From Theobroma cacao (Eukaryota > Streptophyta > Magnoliopsida > Malvales > Malvaceae): 64,000 bases of DNA. Made by a program: the position numbers and the translations under genes. The notes under the pieces are model-generated. The model did no database searches. It was not told where the DNA came from and saw only the letters and a program-made list of their open reading frames with translations. This document shows, one piece after another, positions 1 to 11,500 of this stretch. Position 1 is the first letter of the stretch. Every line of letters starts with the position of its first letter. The stretch lies in contig NC_030854.1 of the NCBI RefSeq assembly GCF_000208745.1, positions 14,161,050-14,225,049 on the forward strand. The letters run 5' to 3'.

Positions 1-215
1 ACTTTAATGGAAGAGGAGAAAAAGTGAGATGGGAGGAGGAAGAAGAAGAAGTTGCTAGAGAAATGTGGAAGCTGCTGGAAAAGATGAGATCTTTATAGTT
101 AAAGCTTATATAATTTCTCATGCAATTACAGTAATGCCTTTAATAAGGCCACTTGTATTCTTCCTTTTCTTATGCAATCTTTTTACTCTTTTGACACTGG
201 TAAAAGGTCCAAAAT
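1..215 (-). repeat. LTR fragment, F1 family, antisense
   Basis: This stretch matches, in the same orientation, the antisense LTR interiors near 28250-28480 and 36570-36780. The shared blocks are the GGGAGGA-rich segment, the reversed TATA region and 'cttttgacactgg'. It is cut off by the window edge on the left and loses similarity near 215. It has no coding capacity of its own. It is a relic of the same family as the LTRs of elements C and D. Confidence 0.7.
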
Positions 216-344
216 CCTCTGAAAGAGGCCCCTTAAGTAGCCCCCAAAAGTATTAACTTCAAAAATCCCCTAAACTTGTTATTTGTGGAAATTACAATGA
301 AGGTCATGGCTCTCAATTTCCAGTGCCGCAGCGCTTAAATGTTC

Positions 345-590
345 TATCCAAATATGTTTTTTTGGCTTACTACTTCCACTTTGGTAGGATTTTGACCATT
401 TTTTCGTCAAAACTTGGCAAAGTGGTAAACATAAAAGTTGTAGCCCTACCTCTTAGCTTTCTAATGGTCTAAAAATCATGTTGTTTAAACCTCTTTAGTG
501 GGAGTTATACTTGAAAAACTGAAATATATGCAAATAGAGCAACAGCCCACTATGCACCTTTCTTCACCAATTGAAATTATTTTTTAATCT
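345..590 (+). repeat. LTR fragment resembling the F1 R/U5 block
   Basis: The segment with 'ggcaaagtggtaaacat', 'aaaagttgtag' and 'ctttctaatgg' parallels 6310-6470 inside the solo LTR at 4289-7178, and the reverse complement near 22860-23030. It is in sense orientation, opposite to the fragment at 1-215, so the two are not one intact LTR. Nothing recognisable lies between 216 and 344. Confidence 0.5.
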
Positions 591-689
591 TACCCCTATA
601 ACGACATAAAAGAATTATAAGTAACACAAAACTAGCATCATTAGCTCAAATTAAACCTTTAAACATAAATTCTACCTTGAGTTACGCGT

Positions 690-1358
690 TTATGAAGGTC
701 GAGGTTTCATAGTTCGACCCATATGTAGTATAGCATGAGAGATAACCTTACCTATGTCAATTGATTTATGCATCACAATGGCATAAATGAAAACTACGCG
801 TTCCCTCGTGATATCGTTGATATGAGTTGAAGGATGTAATCTCATCGTTACAAAGTGAACCTAGACTTTTAGCTCTTTTTGCATGGCACTTCGTTTAAAT
901 GAAACAAGCTCGCCATGTGATGTCTTCCATTGGGCTTCCTCAACATAGAACGTCAATATAATCTCATTAAAATCTTGATGATCGCCCAAGTACTGGCTAT
1001 ATTCTTCATTCTCAATATTGGGAGTTCCAAAAAATGCGTTGATAGCCTAGCTATGAAAAGAGACTTGTTTGCCACGCACAAAAACAATGCCATCAACATG
1101 CTCAAACACATTTACGTAAAACTCCATGACCTTTAACACAACCGCAGCTTCAGGTTGGTCATTAAAGAGTTGCGAACATCATTTTCGAATCATCTAATGA
1201 ATCTCCTCATAATGGATGATGAGGATAGTGATCCCTCATTAAGGAATGGGCATTTTGTTGATCAATGAAGTATGATATCATCTTGAGGCATCAACAGAAA
1301 CAAACTTTGATCTATCAAAAGTGCCACTTGAACTTGATTTGGATCGCTTGGGTGCCAT
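690..1358 (-). pseudogene. Putative plant transposon protein (Transposase_32-like) pseudogene
   Basis: Read on the minus strand from an ATG at 1358, the frame opens with MAPKRSKSS and runs through QLFNDQPEAAVVLK, EFYVNVFEHVDGIVFVRGKQ, AINAFFGTPNIENEEYSQYL, RLHPSTHINDITRERVVF and YAIVMHKSIDIGKVI. These resemble the conserved blocks of the 'putative plant transposon protein' domain common in unannotated plant proteins: the FV-RGK strand, the G-PN---EEY turn, and the P-TH---I--ER / YAI---SID-G helix pair. The body is in one frame, interrupted by stops (after SFHS and after KELKV), and the N-terminal third has further stops and at least one frameshift. It is a dead copy. The biochemical role of the domain is not established. 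It stands alone between LTR debris with no recognisable partner gene. Confidence 0.6.
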
Positions 1359-1820
1359 TCTTGCAAAAAAAATTTAAGAAATCAAAACCAATTTAAAGTA
1401 CCATTGTGCAAGTAGCAGTATTCATTAGAAAATAACACTACAAATAGTAATTCGTTAATGTCACTACTTCAATTGATTGCATGTTCCATTCAATGAAGTC
1501 ATACTTCATACCAATTATCATAAATTTCTACTATCCCACACCACTATCTGTAAAAAATTCAATATTCCTCTAAACACTCATGCTTCATACCCATTGTCAT
1601 AAATTTCACATACTCATCATTCCAAAAATAAAATTTTAGGAAATTGGCCTCAACCAAATTTATCAAGCCTTGCATTTTGCATCAACAATTCCTAAACTTA
1701 TTTCTACTTGCCAAACCAAATCAAAAAAAAAATTGACATATCCATCATCTACTCACATCAACAAAATATTTAACAATTATATTTGTAGCAAACAGAAAGT
1801 GTATGAATCCATTCTATGAT
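1359..1820. other. AT-rich stretch, nothing recognised
   Basis: I see no open frame of note, no LTR terminus and no repeat shared with the rest of the window. It separates the transposon-protein pseudogene from the gag fragment and may be decayed internal sequence of an older retroelement. Confidence 0.4.
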
Positions 1821-2102
1821 TCTCAAGTATTTTTGGATGGGTTGGACAAAATTTGTACAGCATTGGGTTGTTCTAGCCGCCGAGCAGTTGAGTTAACAAT
1901 GTTTAGATTGATGGAGGTAGCACAGATTTAGTTCGCTATGCTCAAGCACGGTAGACCTCTTGGTTCTACCCCACTTACATGGGAAGAATTCACACTGGCC
2001 TTCATGGATAGATTTCTACCTAAAAGCGTGAGGGACGCTAAGGCACAGGAGTTTGAAACTTTAATGTAGGCACTTAGGATGACAATGTCAAACTATGACA
2101 TC
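1821..2102 (+). pseudogene. Ty3/gypsy gag (capsid) fragment
   Basis: Translation gives SQVFLDGLDKICTALGCSS, then [36 protein letters not shown] and AQEFETLM. This is the retrotransposon gag capsid domain, and it matches the same region of elements D (about 41565-41830) and E (about 52370-52620). Two in-frame stops replace W (after VAQI) and Q (after ETLM). The fragment lacks the gag N-terminus and stops abruptly where the LTR at 2103 begins. About 75 further codons are missing before the gag tail seen at 12201. It could be the displaced front of element A or an unrelated relic. Confidence 0.75.
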
Positions 2103-4010
2103 TGTAATATCCCATACTTTGTTGTAGTGGCTAATAAAGCTTATCGAATGCTAATTGAGGTTAATTGGAATGTTTAAAAGTGATGAAGGGTTAAAAGAGT
2201 ATTTTAAGATAACAAATTTCACAAGCAATGAAATAATAATAATGTTTTTATTGAGGATTAATTAGCAAGATAAAAAGTGATTTGGAAGTGAATCGGGGTA
2301 TAACAAGGCATTTTGGGTGCCAAGGAGACAAGTGAAAAATTTTAGAATAAAATATTATTTTTATTAATAAAATAATATTAAAATATTAATATTTTATTCA
2401 GTGTCATAATTTTTCATGAAAAATGAGTATATGGTCAATCTAAGTGGAGGAGAGGACAAACGAGAAAATTTCAAAGAAAAATGACATTAATGGGGCCCAC
2501 GTCCCTTAATTAAATAAAGATAGCGCAGGTAGATAAATATTTTAAATATTATGGGGACACCGCGTTGGAGTTAAAACTTTATATTTTGTTTGTACATGTG
2601 TAAACGAAAATAATGAAAGGAAATTGGAATTAAAAGATTATGGGAGGATACAATTAAAAAAGGTGAAAACCTTAGAGGGTAAAATGATAATTTTGCCATT
2701 AAAGTGGTCAAAGCTTCCAAAGGAAGCTTTGATTCTTCATCCTTATCCTTAGCTAATCCTTATCTCTTCAAGATGGCATTTTTTCTTCTCCATTTCCTTC
2801 CTCCCATGCCATTTCCCTACTTCCACCCCATTTTTACTTGACTCTCATGCAATTAAAGAGAAAAATAGAGAGAATTAGCTAAGGAAAGAAAGGAAAGAAA
2901 GGTGGAAGGCTCGGGTAGTCAGTGATTTAAGAGTAATTGAAGAAAAATCAAGTGGGTCTCAAGGTTCAAGAAACATAAGGCAAGGGTTTTTGTGTTTTAA
3001 GGTCATGGTTGGTTAAATCTTTGGAAAAATGATGTGTGAATCATTTTGTGGCAGCTATGGTGACCATGGGTGTGAGGAAATTATGAATTTTGTTGGGTGA
3101 AATCCAAGCTAAAACTAAGTGGTAAGCTTAATGCTACAATTTGAAGCTTATGATTGGTTTAATATTGTGAGAATGATTGTATGCATATGTAATGTTATTG
3201 TGATGTCATGGGTATGGTTGGAAGGCAATTATATTAATTGGAATTTTGGTGTGTAGATATGTGTTATTAGGAAAGGTTTAAAAGGTTATGGATGTTGGTG
3301 TGCATGAATGAATATTAATGTTATTCTTGGTGGCAACATGTAAATGAGGATAGCAGTACATGTAGACTTAGAAAAAGTTTGATGGAAGTAAATTTATAGT
3401 TGTTACCATATGCTAGGTAATTATTGTGGAAATGATGGATAAATATGATAAATATCCTTAGACAAGATTTATGTATGTGCTAGAGTCATAAATAAGTTAC
3501 TGGTATCCATAATCTAAAGAATTACGCAAGTAAAGGATAAAGGCCACTTTGGTAAAGAATGTGTCAAGATATAAGTTAGTTGAATAAGGATTCATGATTG
3601 AAGGAAAAAGAGAAGTAGAAATGAGGAACACTAAAGATATTGAATTTGGATTATTGCTAGGAAGTACAAAAGTAAAGGTAGTGTACTATGGTAGCGTGCC
3701 GGAGGAAATAATGAGCGACTGGCAAGTAGCAATAGCTAGATACGCCTTCAAACTAATAATGATGTAACATCTCGTTATTGTAAGGTGAGTGAACTTGCAT
3801 TAAAATGTTTTGGAATAAATGATTATATGCTTGATTGAGCCACTTGAATTATTTTACTGGTTTTTCTTAAAATTTGCATGGGAACAAGCCCTTGATGAAA
3901 CGTTATATGTTATAAATGTGTAATATGATGAATCCTTGTACTCCCATATTATGTTGATATATATGTGTTGTGAATTGATAGTTAATATTGTGTGATAATT
4001 ATAACTGCGC

Positions 4011-4280
4011 ATGTGCGCAATGTGGGGGTTACACATGCCGGTGATAACGGGGTTAGGGAATGTGGATGATGAGATTGCCTATGTGCACGATGTGGGGGGA
4101 GCACATGATGGCATTAGTTGTGCACGATGTGGGGGTGCACACGATGATGATGATATATGCCATGTGCATGATGTGAGGGGAGCACATGATGACATTAGTT
4201 ATGCGTGATGTGAGGATGCACACGATTACTCTGGCTATTTGAGGTTCGGAGTGCACATGAGCTAAGTGAGGTGGTGGTTG
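4011..4280 (+). repeat. Minisatellite-like repeats in the LTR leader block
   Basis: Irregular repeats of about 40-50 bp built on 'atgtgcacgatgtggggg' and 'agcacatgatg' occupy this part of the element-B LTR. They correspond in position to the ATGTGCGAG...GTGCGCAT arrays of F1 LTRs but have a different unit. Open frames on both strands here are by-products of the repeat. Confidence 0.6.
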
Positions 4281-5659
4281 TATACATGTGTAATACCCCG
4301 TATTTTGATACGATGGCTAATAAAGTTTTCAGATGCTAATTGAGGTTAATTACTGAGTTCAAAAGGGTAATTCAGAAATGAACCTGTGAAATCGCGATCT
4401 CCATAGACATATAACTAGAAGTAGACGCGATAATGTGGACTAGAGGTAATTTTGTAATTTCTCTTGGTGAACTTCTACGAGTGAGTTTTTTTTATGCTAT
4501 TAAGGTCTAAATAGGCCTAAGGAATGAATAAATGATGTTTATGATGGTAAATAAATGAAAAAGATAAAAATAATGATAATTTCCATGATAGGGGTAAAAT
4601 GGTCATTTTACATCTCGAGTTTAAATTTTTACGTTTTGTGAACTTGAGTATTTCTAGACTATTATGGACCTTGTCCTAGTGTCGAAAGAGTAAAAGGTTG
4701 CTGAAAGGATGGGAGGAAGAAAAAGTCACCGTGTTAAGAGCATTTTGGTAATTTATGTGAGAAATGGATAAAATTTAGATATAAATATCTAAAGCTCCAG
4801 CAATTTCCAACAGCTTCCAGCCATTTCTTCTTCCTTTCCCATCTCACGTTTCTTTATCTCCATGGGAGCCTCCCATAAAGCTTCCATAGCTATTTCAATT
4901 AACTTCAATTTTCATGCTTTTGAGCACTTTTTCATATAACCTTTTGTGCTCTTTCACGCTGTCACCTTAAAACCCTTAAAAAGTCTTACTTCCATCTTCC
5001 TCTCACTAGCTGGACATGTGGAGAGAGAGAGAGAGAGCATTTCCCTTGTTAGCTTGAAGAATTTTGAAAGAGAATTCAACTACAAAGACCATCATGGTGA
5101 GTATAAGTTAAGGTTAAATTTCTTTAGTTGTTGATAATGGCTAACAATGGGATTTGTGAGTGTTTTATCATTAAGGTTGTTTATTCACTCTTAGGGTGAC
5201 TAGAGTAGTTTGAATAACTAGCCACTTAATGGCAATTGGAAGCTAGTTAGGAATAACTAGTAGAACTTGATTAGGAAAGAGCTTTTGGAATTATATTAAT
5301 GCCAATTTGGGTTGGTTGTGATGTTCTGTATGTATAGGTTCCAACAAGCCCTCACATGTCCATTTGGAGCATTAGTTGAGGTTAGAGTCAAGCAAAAGAA
5401 TCATCAAGACCGGTGAGTGAACTTGCATCAAAGTGTTTTTGGGAAATACATATGTGTTGGGATTAAGCATTTAAATGATTTTACTTGGTTTTCATTAAAT
5501 TATCCATGGGAACAAGCCTTTGCTAAAATGTTTTGATGTTGTGAAATTGTTAAATGTGTAACAAGATGAATCCATGTGCTCCTATATTATCTTGGTATGT
5601 GTATATATGAATATGTGTTGTGCATTGATGAGTAATGTTGTATGATAATGATGACCTAA

Positions 5660-5885
5660 TTATGTGCGATGTGGGAGTGTACATGAGCTGATGATGACCT
5701 GACTATGTGCGAGTAAGGAGTGCGCATAAGCAGATGATGACCTAACTATGTGTGAGTAGGGAGTGAGCATAAGTCAGTGATGATGACCCGGCTATGTGCG
5801 AGTAGGGAGTGCATATAAGCCGATGATGACTTGCCTATGTGCTAGTAGGGAGTGTGTATAAGCCGATGATGATGACCTGGCTGTG
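5660..5885 (+). repeat. Tandem hairpin-like repeat array in LTR
   Basis: About five units of 'ctatgtgcgagtagggagtg' plus 'ataagccgatgatgac' recur with a period of roughly 43 bp. Within a unit, ATGTGC and GCGCAT-like arms can pair through G-U wobble in RNA. The same array occurs in every F1-type 3' half in the window. Confidence 0.7.
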
Positions 5886-6084
5886 ACGATGAATGAAGTG
5901 GGGTGGTGTACAAGTTTATATATGTTTATATATGTATATGCGATAGAAAGTTTATGATTATAATTGTGATTGAAATGAATAATGAGAAACTTGATTATTG
6001 TCAATGTGTTCACTTTGATGTGCAATATGGTATGAATGGATTTTGTGGCATGTGAAAACCCCTTAATTGTCATTTGCCCTGAAT

Positions 6085-6260
6085 CTCGCTGCAACGAGAA
6101 TGCAGTCTCGCTGCAACGAGAAACTCTCGGGTGGTGGGGGCACAAGCCAGCCCTATTTCTCACTGTAACACGAGAGTTTCTTGCTTCATTCTCGCTACAG
6201 CGAGAAACTCTCAGGTGCTGGGGTTACAAACCAACCTTATTTCTTGCTACAGTGAGAAAC
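6085..6260 (+). repeat. Cluster of TCTCGCTGCAGCGAGA-like near-palindromes
   Basis: Several copies of a near-palindrome centred on CTGCAG or CTGCAACG/CTACAGCG occur here, followed by 'aaactctcg'. A perfect 22-bp palindrome of the same family lies at 6463-6484. The peptide repeats these produce in open frames are not evidence of a protein. Confidence 0.7.
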
Positions 6261-8064
6261 TCTCGAGTATACCCAAAATTCTAATGCAATGCTTCCTCTT
6301 TTGACAATGATTTTGACCACTTTCCATCTAGAAATGGCAAAGTGATAAACATAAAAGTTGTACCCCTTCCTTTTATCTTTCTAATGGTTTAAAAATCAGG
6401 TTAATTGGACTTCTGTAGTGAGAGATATACTAGAAAAACTAAAACATATGCAAACTAAGATTGTTTCTCGCTGCAGCGAGAAACTTGCTGCCATGATTGC
6501 TACCTTGCTTGATTTTGGCATATTTTTCATCCATTTAACTTCATGGATTGATCATGGGTTTTTGCAACACTATGAGGTTATTAATTAAAGTTTGAAATGA
6601 GGGGTTTTTAGTAAGAAATTAAATCAATTGCATTGTTTTTTAAACAAGTGCATCATGATTTCCAAATTCTTCCTATCGATTGCTTGTTCACTTCTTATGT
6701 TCACTTACTGAGTTTTATACTCACGTTTTTAAACTTCATGTTTTCAGATTCGAAGACAGTTGGGACCTAGATTGAGTGTCCATGTATGCTCGTCCTCTCG
6801 GTAGGTACTATGGCATCTTAGTAGCTATACCTTCACCCACGGTCACTCCGCTAACGGTCAAGAGTCTGTTACCTGTGAACGTGTATATGTAATGTAATAT
6901 GCTAGAATCCATGTTATAAGTCAAATATGTATATTTGATTACTGATGCCACTATGAGTTGGAAAAAAGGGTGACATTATTTTGACATAATAAAATTGTTA
7001 GTATTGGGTCACTATAAAATGTTACTGAAATATTTTTTGTTGAGAATTACAATATGTGATTTTAGAAATGAGGATTGGGATTAATGATCAGGATTGTATA
7101 AATAAGTTTGCTTGGGCTTAGTGGGCTATGCCCATTGGACCCATGCACCGGTCATAGCCTGGAATTTGGGCTGTGACAACATGCTTGTATATATATATGC
7201 TATAAATATGTTTTTTATATGCTATAGAAAAGGTTATGAAAATAATATGTGACTGCTTTGAATATTGAGAAAACTTTATTATTATCAATGTGCTTGATTT
7301 AATGTACAATTTGGCATGAGTAGATTTTTCTTGAAGCAATGAAAGCCCCTTAGATTTTATTTGGCTAGAATTTCATTACAGTAGAATGCCTTTTTGCTGT
7401 GGTAAGAATCAATTTATTAGGCTTGACTAGCTTGAATTCTACTAAAGTTTTCACTCTTCAACTTCTTTGTTGTTCATGGATCCTTCATCATCAAGTGATT
7501 AAACAACCAAGGGTTTGAATGAGGGGTTTTTAATAAGAAATAAACTAAATTGCATTGTTTTTGAACTTAAGTGCATCATGATTTTTAAACCTTCCTTAAC
7601 GTTGCTTGTTCCCTTCTTATGTTCACTCACTGGGTTTATACTCATGTTTCTACACTTCATGTTTTAGGTTTTCTGAGTTAAAGGTGACTAGTCCTAGGAT
7701 TAGGTGCTCATCCCTATCCATTGCTCGATAGGTTTACCATGATACTAAATGTTAGCAACTGTGCTCAAAGTCACTCCGCTGATGGTCAAGGTCTAATTAT
7801 GTGTATATGAATGCTTGATATGAAATGCTAAGACTCATTTGTCAAGCTATATATGTGTATTATGGTTGATGATGCCATTATTAATACATAATTGGGTCTT
7901 ATGAATTGTTTTCAAAGGAATTATATTTGAACATTGCGAATTTTGGATTTTAAAGACATGGATTAATGTACAAGATTATATAAATAGGCTTGCTTGGGCT
8001 TAGTGGGTTGAGCCCATTAGGCCCTTGCGCCGGTCATGGCAAAAAAATTAGGTTGTGACAAACT

Positions 8065-8078
8065 TGGTATCAGAGCTC
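8065..8078 (+). promoter_or_regulatory. Primer-binding site of element B (tRNA-iMet)
   Basis: TTGGTATCAGAGCT begins four bases after the LTR end at 8060. TGGTATCAGAGC is the sequence complementary to the 3' end of plant initiator methionyl-tRNA, used to prime minus-strand synthesis in many plant Ty3/gypsy and copia elements. Confidence 0.9.
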
Positions 8079-8301
8079 TAAGTTTAGCTGAATCCTAAGG
8101 ATTCTTGTGTTGTTAGGGGAGTTGTGGGAGTTTGTGTAGAGTCTCATCCTTGGATTGTTTGTGCGCAACGCAAGCTAAGGACGGGAGGCTACATAGGCCC
8201 CTAATTCTTTAGAAAACCTACCTATTCCTATGTCATATAAATGGCTAAGCAACTTATGCTTGGTTGCGTATAGGTTTAAAGGTGCGCCAGTTGCACATGC
8301 C

Positions 8302-8573
8302 ATGTCTAGAAGAGACGGTAGTTCTGACACCCCTCACAGAACTAGCGGGGGATCGCTAGATTTCATTGCTCGGAATCGATATGTGCCCGAGGGTGGAAGC
8401 GTAACAAGTAACCCGACTTGATTTTCGAGTAGATCGGTCCCCTCGAGCAATAGAATACTATTTAAGAGTTAGAAGAGCCTCGCAAGAATGGTGCGTAATG
8501 AAATCAATCAGAGGAAAAAGAACACGAACATGATGGAAAAAAAAAACTGTCAGTAATTATCGTTCTAGGGATG
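8302..8573 (+). pseudogene. gag N-terminal remnant of element B
   Basis: About 240 bp after the LTR an ATG opens a frame starting MSRRDGSSDTPHRTSGGS that runs about 39 codons to a TGA at 8418-8420. More stops follow in the next 150 bp. Its position (LTR, primer-binding site, leader, ATG) and basic/serine-rich start fit the beginning of a gag polyprotein. I do not recognise a domain in it. It is cut off at 8573 by the next LTR, so no capsid domain remains. Confidence 0.45.
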
Positions 8574-11500
8574 TGTAACACCCCGTGACCTAAAATGGTG
8601 GTTAATATGACTTTAGGAACAAGATTAAGAACAATAGAGGTCAATTTAACAGTTTAGGAGTTGTGAAAGAGGAATGAAATATTTTAGAATAAAATATTCC
8701 ATATGTAATAAAATAATAATAGTTATTGAGGTCGTAATGGAGTAAAAAGGAGTGATGGAGCTAAATCGAGATAATTAAAATGTTTTGGGACCCCAAGAGC
8801 TAAACGGAAAATTTTAGAATTTAATAATATTTTATTAGTAAAATATTATTAAAATAATATCAAAATATTCTTATTGTGAGTGGTGGACAAAGTCACATAA
8901 TCTATGTGTTGAACTTAACTGGGGGAGTTATAACATAATTTTGATGATTTGATGAATAAAATATTATTTTATTGATTCTAGAATATTATTTTAATGAGTA
9001 AAATTTTAATGATGTAAGTACTAATAATAGAACATGTGAGTTTGGAAGGAATGAAGACATGAAGAATTAATTAGGATAAAGAGGATATGTGGGATAATGA
9101 AATGTGCATGTGGATTCACTATTACATGCAAATTATTGCATGCAAAAAAGAGAAAGTTAGTGGGGAATATGTGGGACCCCCACCATGTGAAGTAAAGAAG
9201 AATGAGAATAAATCCTCTTGCATGTAATGAGATTGGTGCATTAAGTAGCCAAATAAAGAAAGAAAAAAGTGGGATGCATGTGACTTGAATGATTTAATGA
9301 ATGACCAAATAAAATATAATGTAAAGGTTATGCATGAAATATGATTGAAGGAATAAGGTGGTATATGGAATAAAGAATGAAGAAATAAAGAATGAGGGAG
9401 TGAAGATGGTGGATGTAGAAGATAAAAAAGGATAGATATTGGGCCAATGAACAAGGGAGAAATTTGGTGCATGAAAATTGAGTGGGAGCTAAATTGGTCT
9501 AATGAGAATTAAGGAATAAAATAAAGAAGAGAAAGGTGGGGAAAGGCTTGGAGAACATTGGCAAAATCGCATCTTTGAAAGCAAAAAGAAGGAAGAAAGG
9601 AGAAAGGAGAGAAAAGAAAGAAAAAAAACTAGAAAGAGGTTCAGTTTTGGAGAAGATTTGAGAAAACTAAAAGGTTTTTTCTCAAATGCCATTGTTGAAG
9701 CTTGAAGGAGAAATTGGTGGTTTGGCTTAGTGATTCCAAGGTAAGGAAGGTAGAAGCTGTCATTTTGTTTGAATGCATGCCTTGTGAACCGATTGTAATG
9801 TGAGATTATGCTTGTGGTAGCAAGAATCTTCAAGGATTCAAAGAACCGGGTGCATGCATGTGGGTTGATCTTAGAAGTATGGTGATTTTGAGCAAGACAA
9901 ATGATGGGTAAGTGTTTTTAACCTTGAGATCATGAATGGAAAGGAAAAATAAGATGTGTATTGATTATATGTCCTTGTGGCAGTAATGGTGACCGAGGAT
10001 GTGAGGAGATTGTGAGCTATATGTGGAATTGAAGATAAAAATTAGAAGGTAAGCATGCAATGTGGGTACCTTATATTATATTGGACTTGGTTGGTTGAGA
10101 GTTTAAAGATTGCACGTTAGATTATTGTGAATAATAAGGATGAAAAATGTGAAATTAGATTAAAGATTCATTGATTAAGGTGCTACCCATATATGTGTAC
10201 AATTAAGTATAAATACAGAAGTAGACATAATGGAGAGGTAGATTATTGTAACGGATTCTAGAAAATAAAGAGAACTAAGAATATGGTATATAGAGTAGCA
10301 AATATGAGCTAAATTGTGGTGATGTTCACTAAGTATATTGAGTTTAATTTGCTACTAAGAAGTGCATAAGTGAGGAAAGTTTGCCGTGGTGGTGTACCGA
10401 ATGAGGTAACGGGTGACTGGCAAGTAGAATTAGTGAGAGGCACACTCGAATCAATGGCGAAGTAACATCCTACAATTGTGAGGTGAGTAAAGGGTGTCTA
10501 TTTCAAAGTTTCATGAGCTATATAATGATATACGTATAATAAATGTTGCTAATTTTCATTAAATGCATTTGTGAAAAGCATGAGTTGGTAGAAAGCTTGG
10601 CACTTGTGAATGACATATTTTTAGGAACGTTTTATATATATATATAAGCTATATATGTAAAGGGTTTTGGAAATCGGGAAACAAGCTCTTTACCACGATT
10701 TATGTCAAAAAGTGCCTTACTTGCTTTTGTGATGTGCATTCATGAATAAGCTTTGTATTCACCATGCTTGAATTTAATATTTCAACCTCATGCAAAGGTT
10801 TTATATCATGAATCCTTACAAACGGATTGATAACATCACCGTGATTGGTATTTTGGAAATAGATTTAAAATAAGCTTTTGAAAACCCAAATTTAGTTATA
10901 AATGGTTTTGTCAAACCAGGAGATTCAAGAGTAGGCCGCATGTCACTATGGGATAGTGTGACCCTTGTGCATAAGTGAGCTCTAGCTAGAGAACCTTTGG
11001 GTCACCAACGAGCTATTAGATGTGGCTAGGCAACGGTCTATGATATATATATACATGGCAAGGCCATAGGATGATATACGTGGCTAGGCCACAAGTTGAT
11101 ATACATGGTTGCCACTACATGATTTCTCCGATGTCGACCAACATCGTTGAAACTGCCATGGTTGTGGGAATCTGATGGAGGGGGGCCTCCCAGATGTTAT
11201 TACGTGGAAGCAGGTCCACAGGTTGATTATTACGATCACCTACTCGAGAGTGATATCTCTTTGGGTTTTCAAAAATGTATTCTTTCACATGGTGAGAATT
11301 ACAAGTTTTTTCGTAACTCCTTTATTTATACGATGATTTTGTATTTAATTCCTCGAGGATGAGATGATTTATGAGCTTGTGTATAAGCTTTGATAATGCT
11401 TGATTTTATGGGAGCATGCTTGCTTATACTGGTTTGATTTGAGTAAAGGATGTTAAATGATTTCAATGGTAGAAATCTTTCACTTGCATTGGCTTTGATG

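Larger units (their letters stand above)
4289..7178 (+). mobile_element. Solo LTR, F1 type with a type-4 5' terminus
   Basis: This 2.89 kb LTR runs from TGTAATACCCC to GGGCTGTGACA and is flanked by a perfect 5-bp target duplication ACATG (4284-4288 and 7179-7183). There is no primer-binding site or internal region, so it is a solo LTR left by LTR-LTR recombination. The first ~90 bp match the start of the element-B LTR. After that the sequence is F1-like ('taactagaagtagacgcgat', 'gaccttgtcctagtgtc'). A TATA-like box (atataaatat) lies near 4781-4790. Donor-like GTGAGT is at 5413 and acceptor-like TTTTCAG ends at 6747. Confidence 0.85.
2103..8060 (+). mobile_element. 5' LTR of element B (chimeric type), interrupted by a solo LTR
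   Basis: The LTR begins TGTAATATCCC and ends GGTTGTGACA, directly followed by a tRNA-Met primer-binding site, so it is a 5' LTR. Without the inserted solo LTR and its target duplication it is about 3.06 kb. Its first part resembles the type-4 LTR at 8574 (AT-rich 'aaaatattatt' blocks, 'gtggcagc-atggtgacc', 'gactggcaagtag'). From the GTGAGT at 3785 onward it resembles the F1 family. No matching 3' LTR was identified. Confidence 0.7.

Noticed and set aside
4011..4256. His/Asp-rich frame that could be read as metal-binding
   Set aside because: It is a translated minisatellite in the element-B LTR, with a mirror frame on the other strand.
9122..9833. Two minus-strand frames of about 115 codons
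   Set aside because: Within a type-4b LTR, low complexity, with no start context or homologous frame in the related LTRs.
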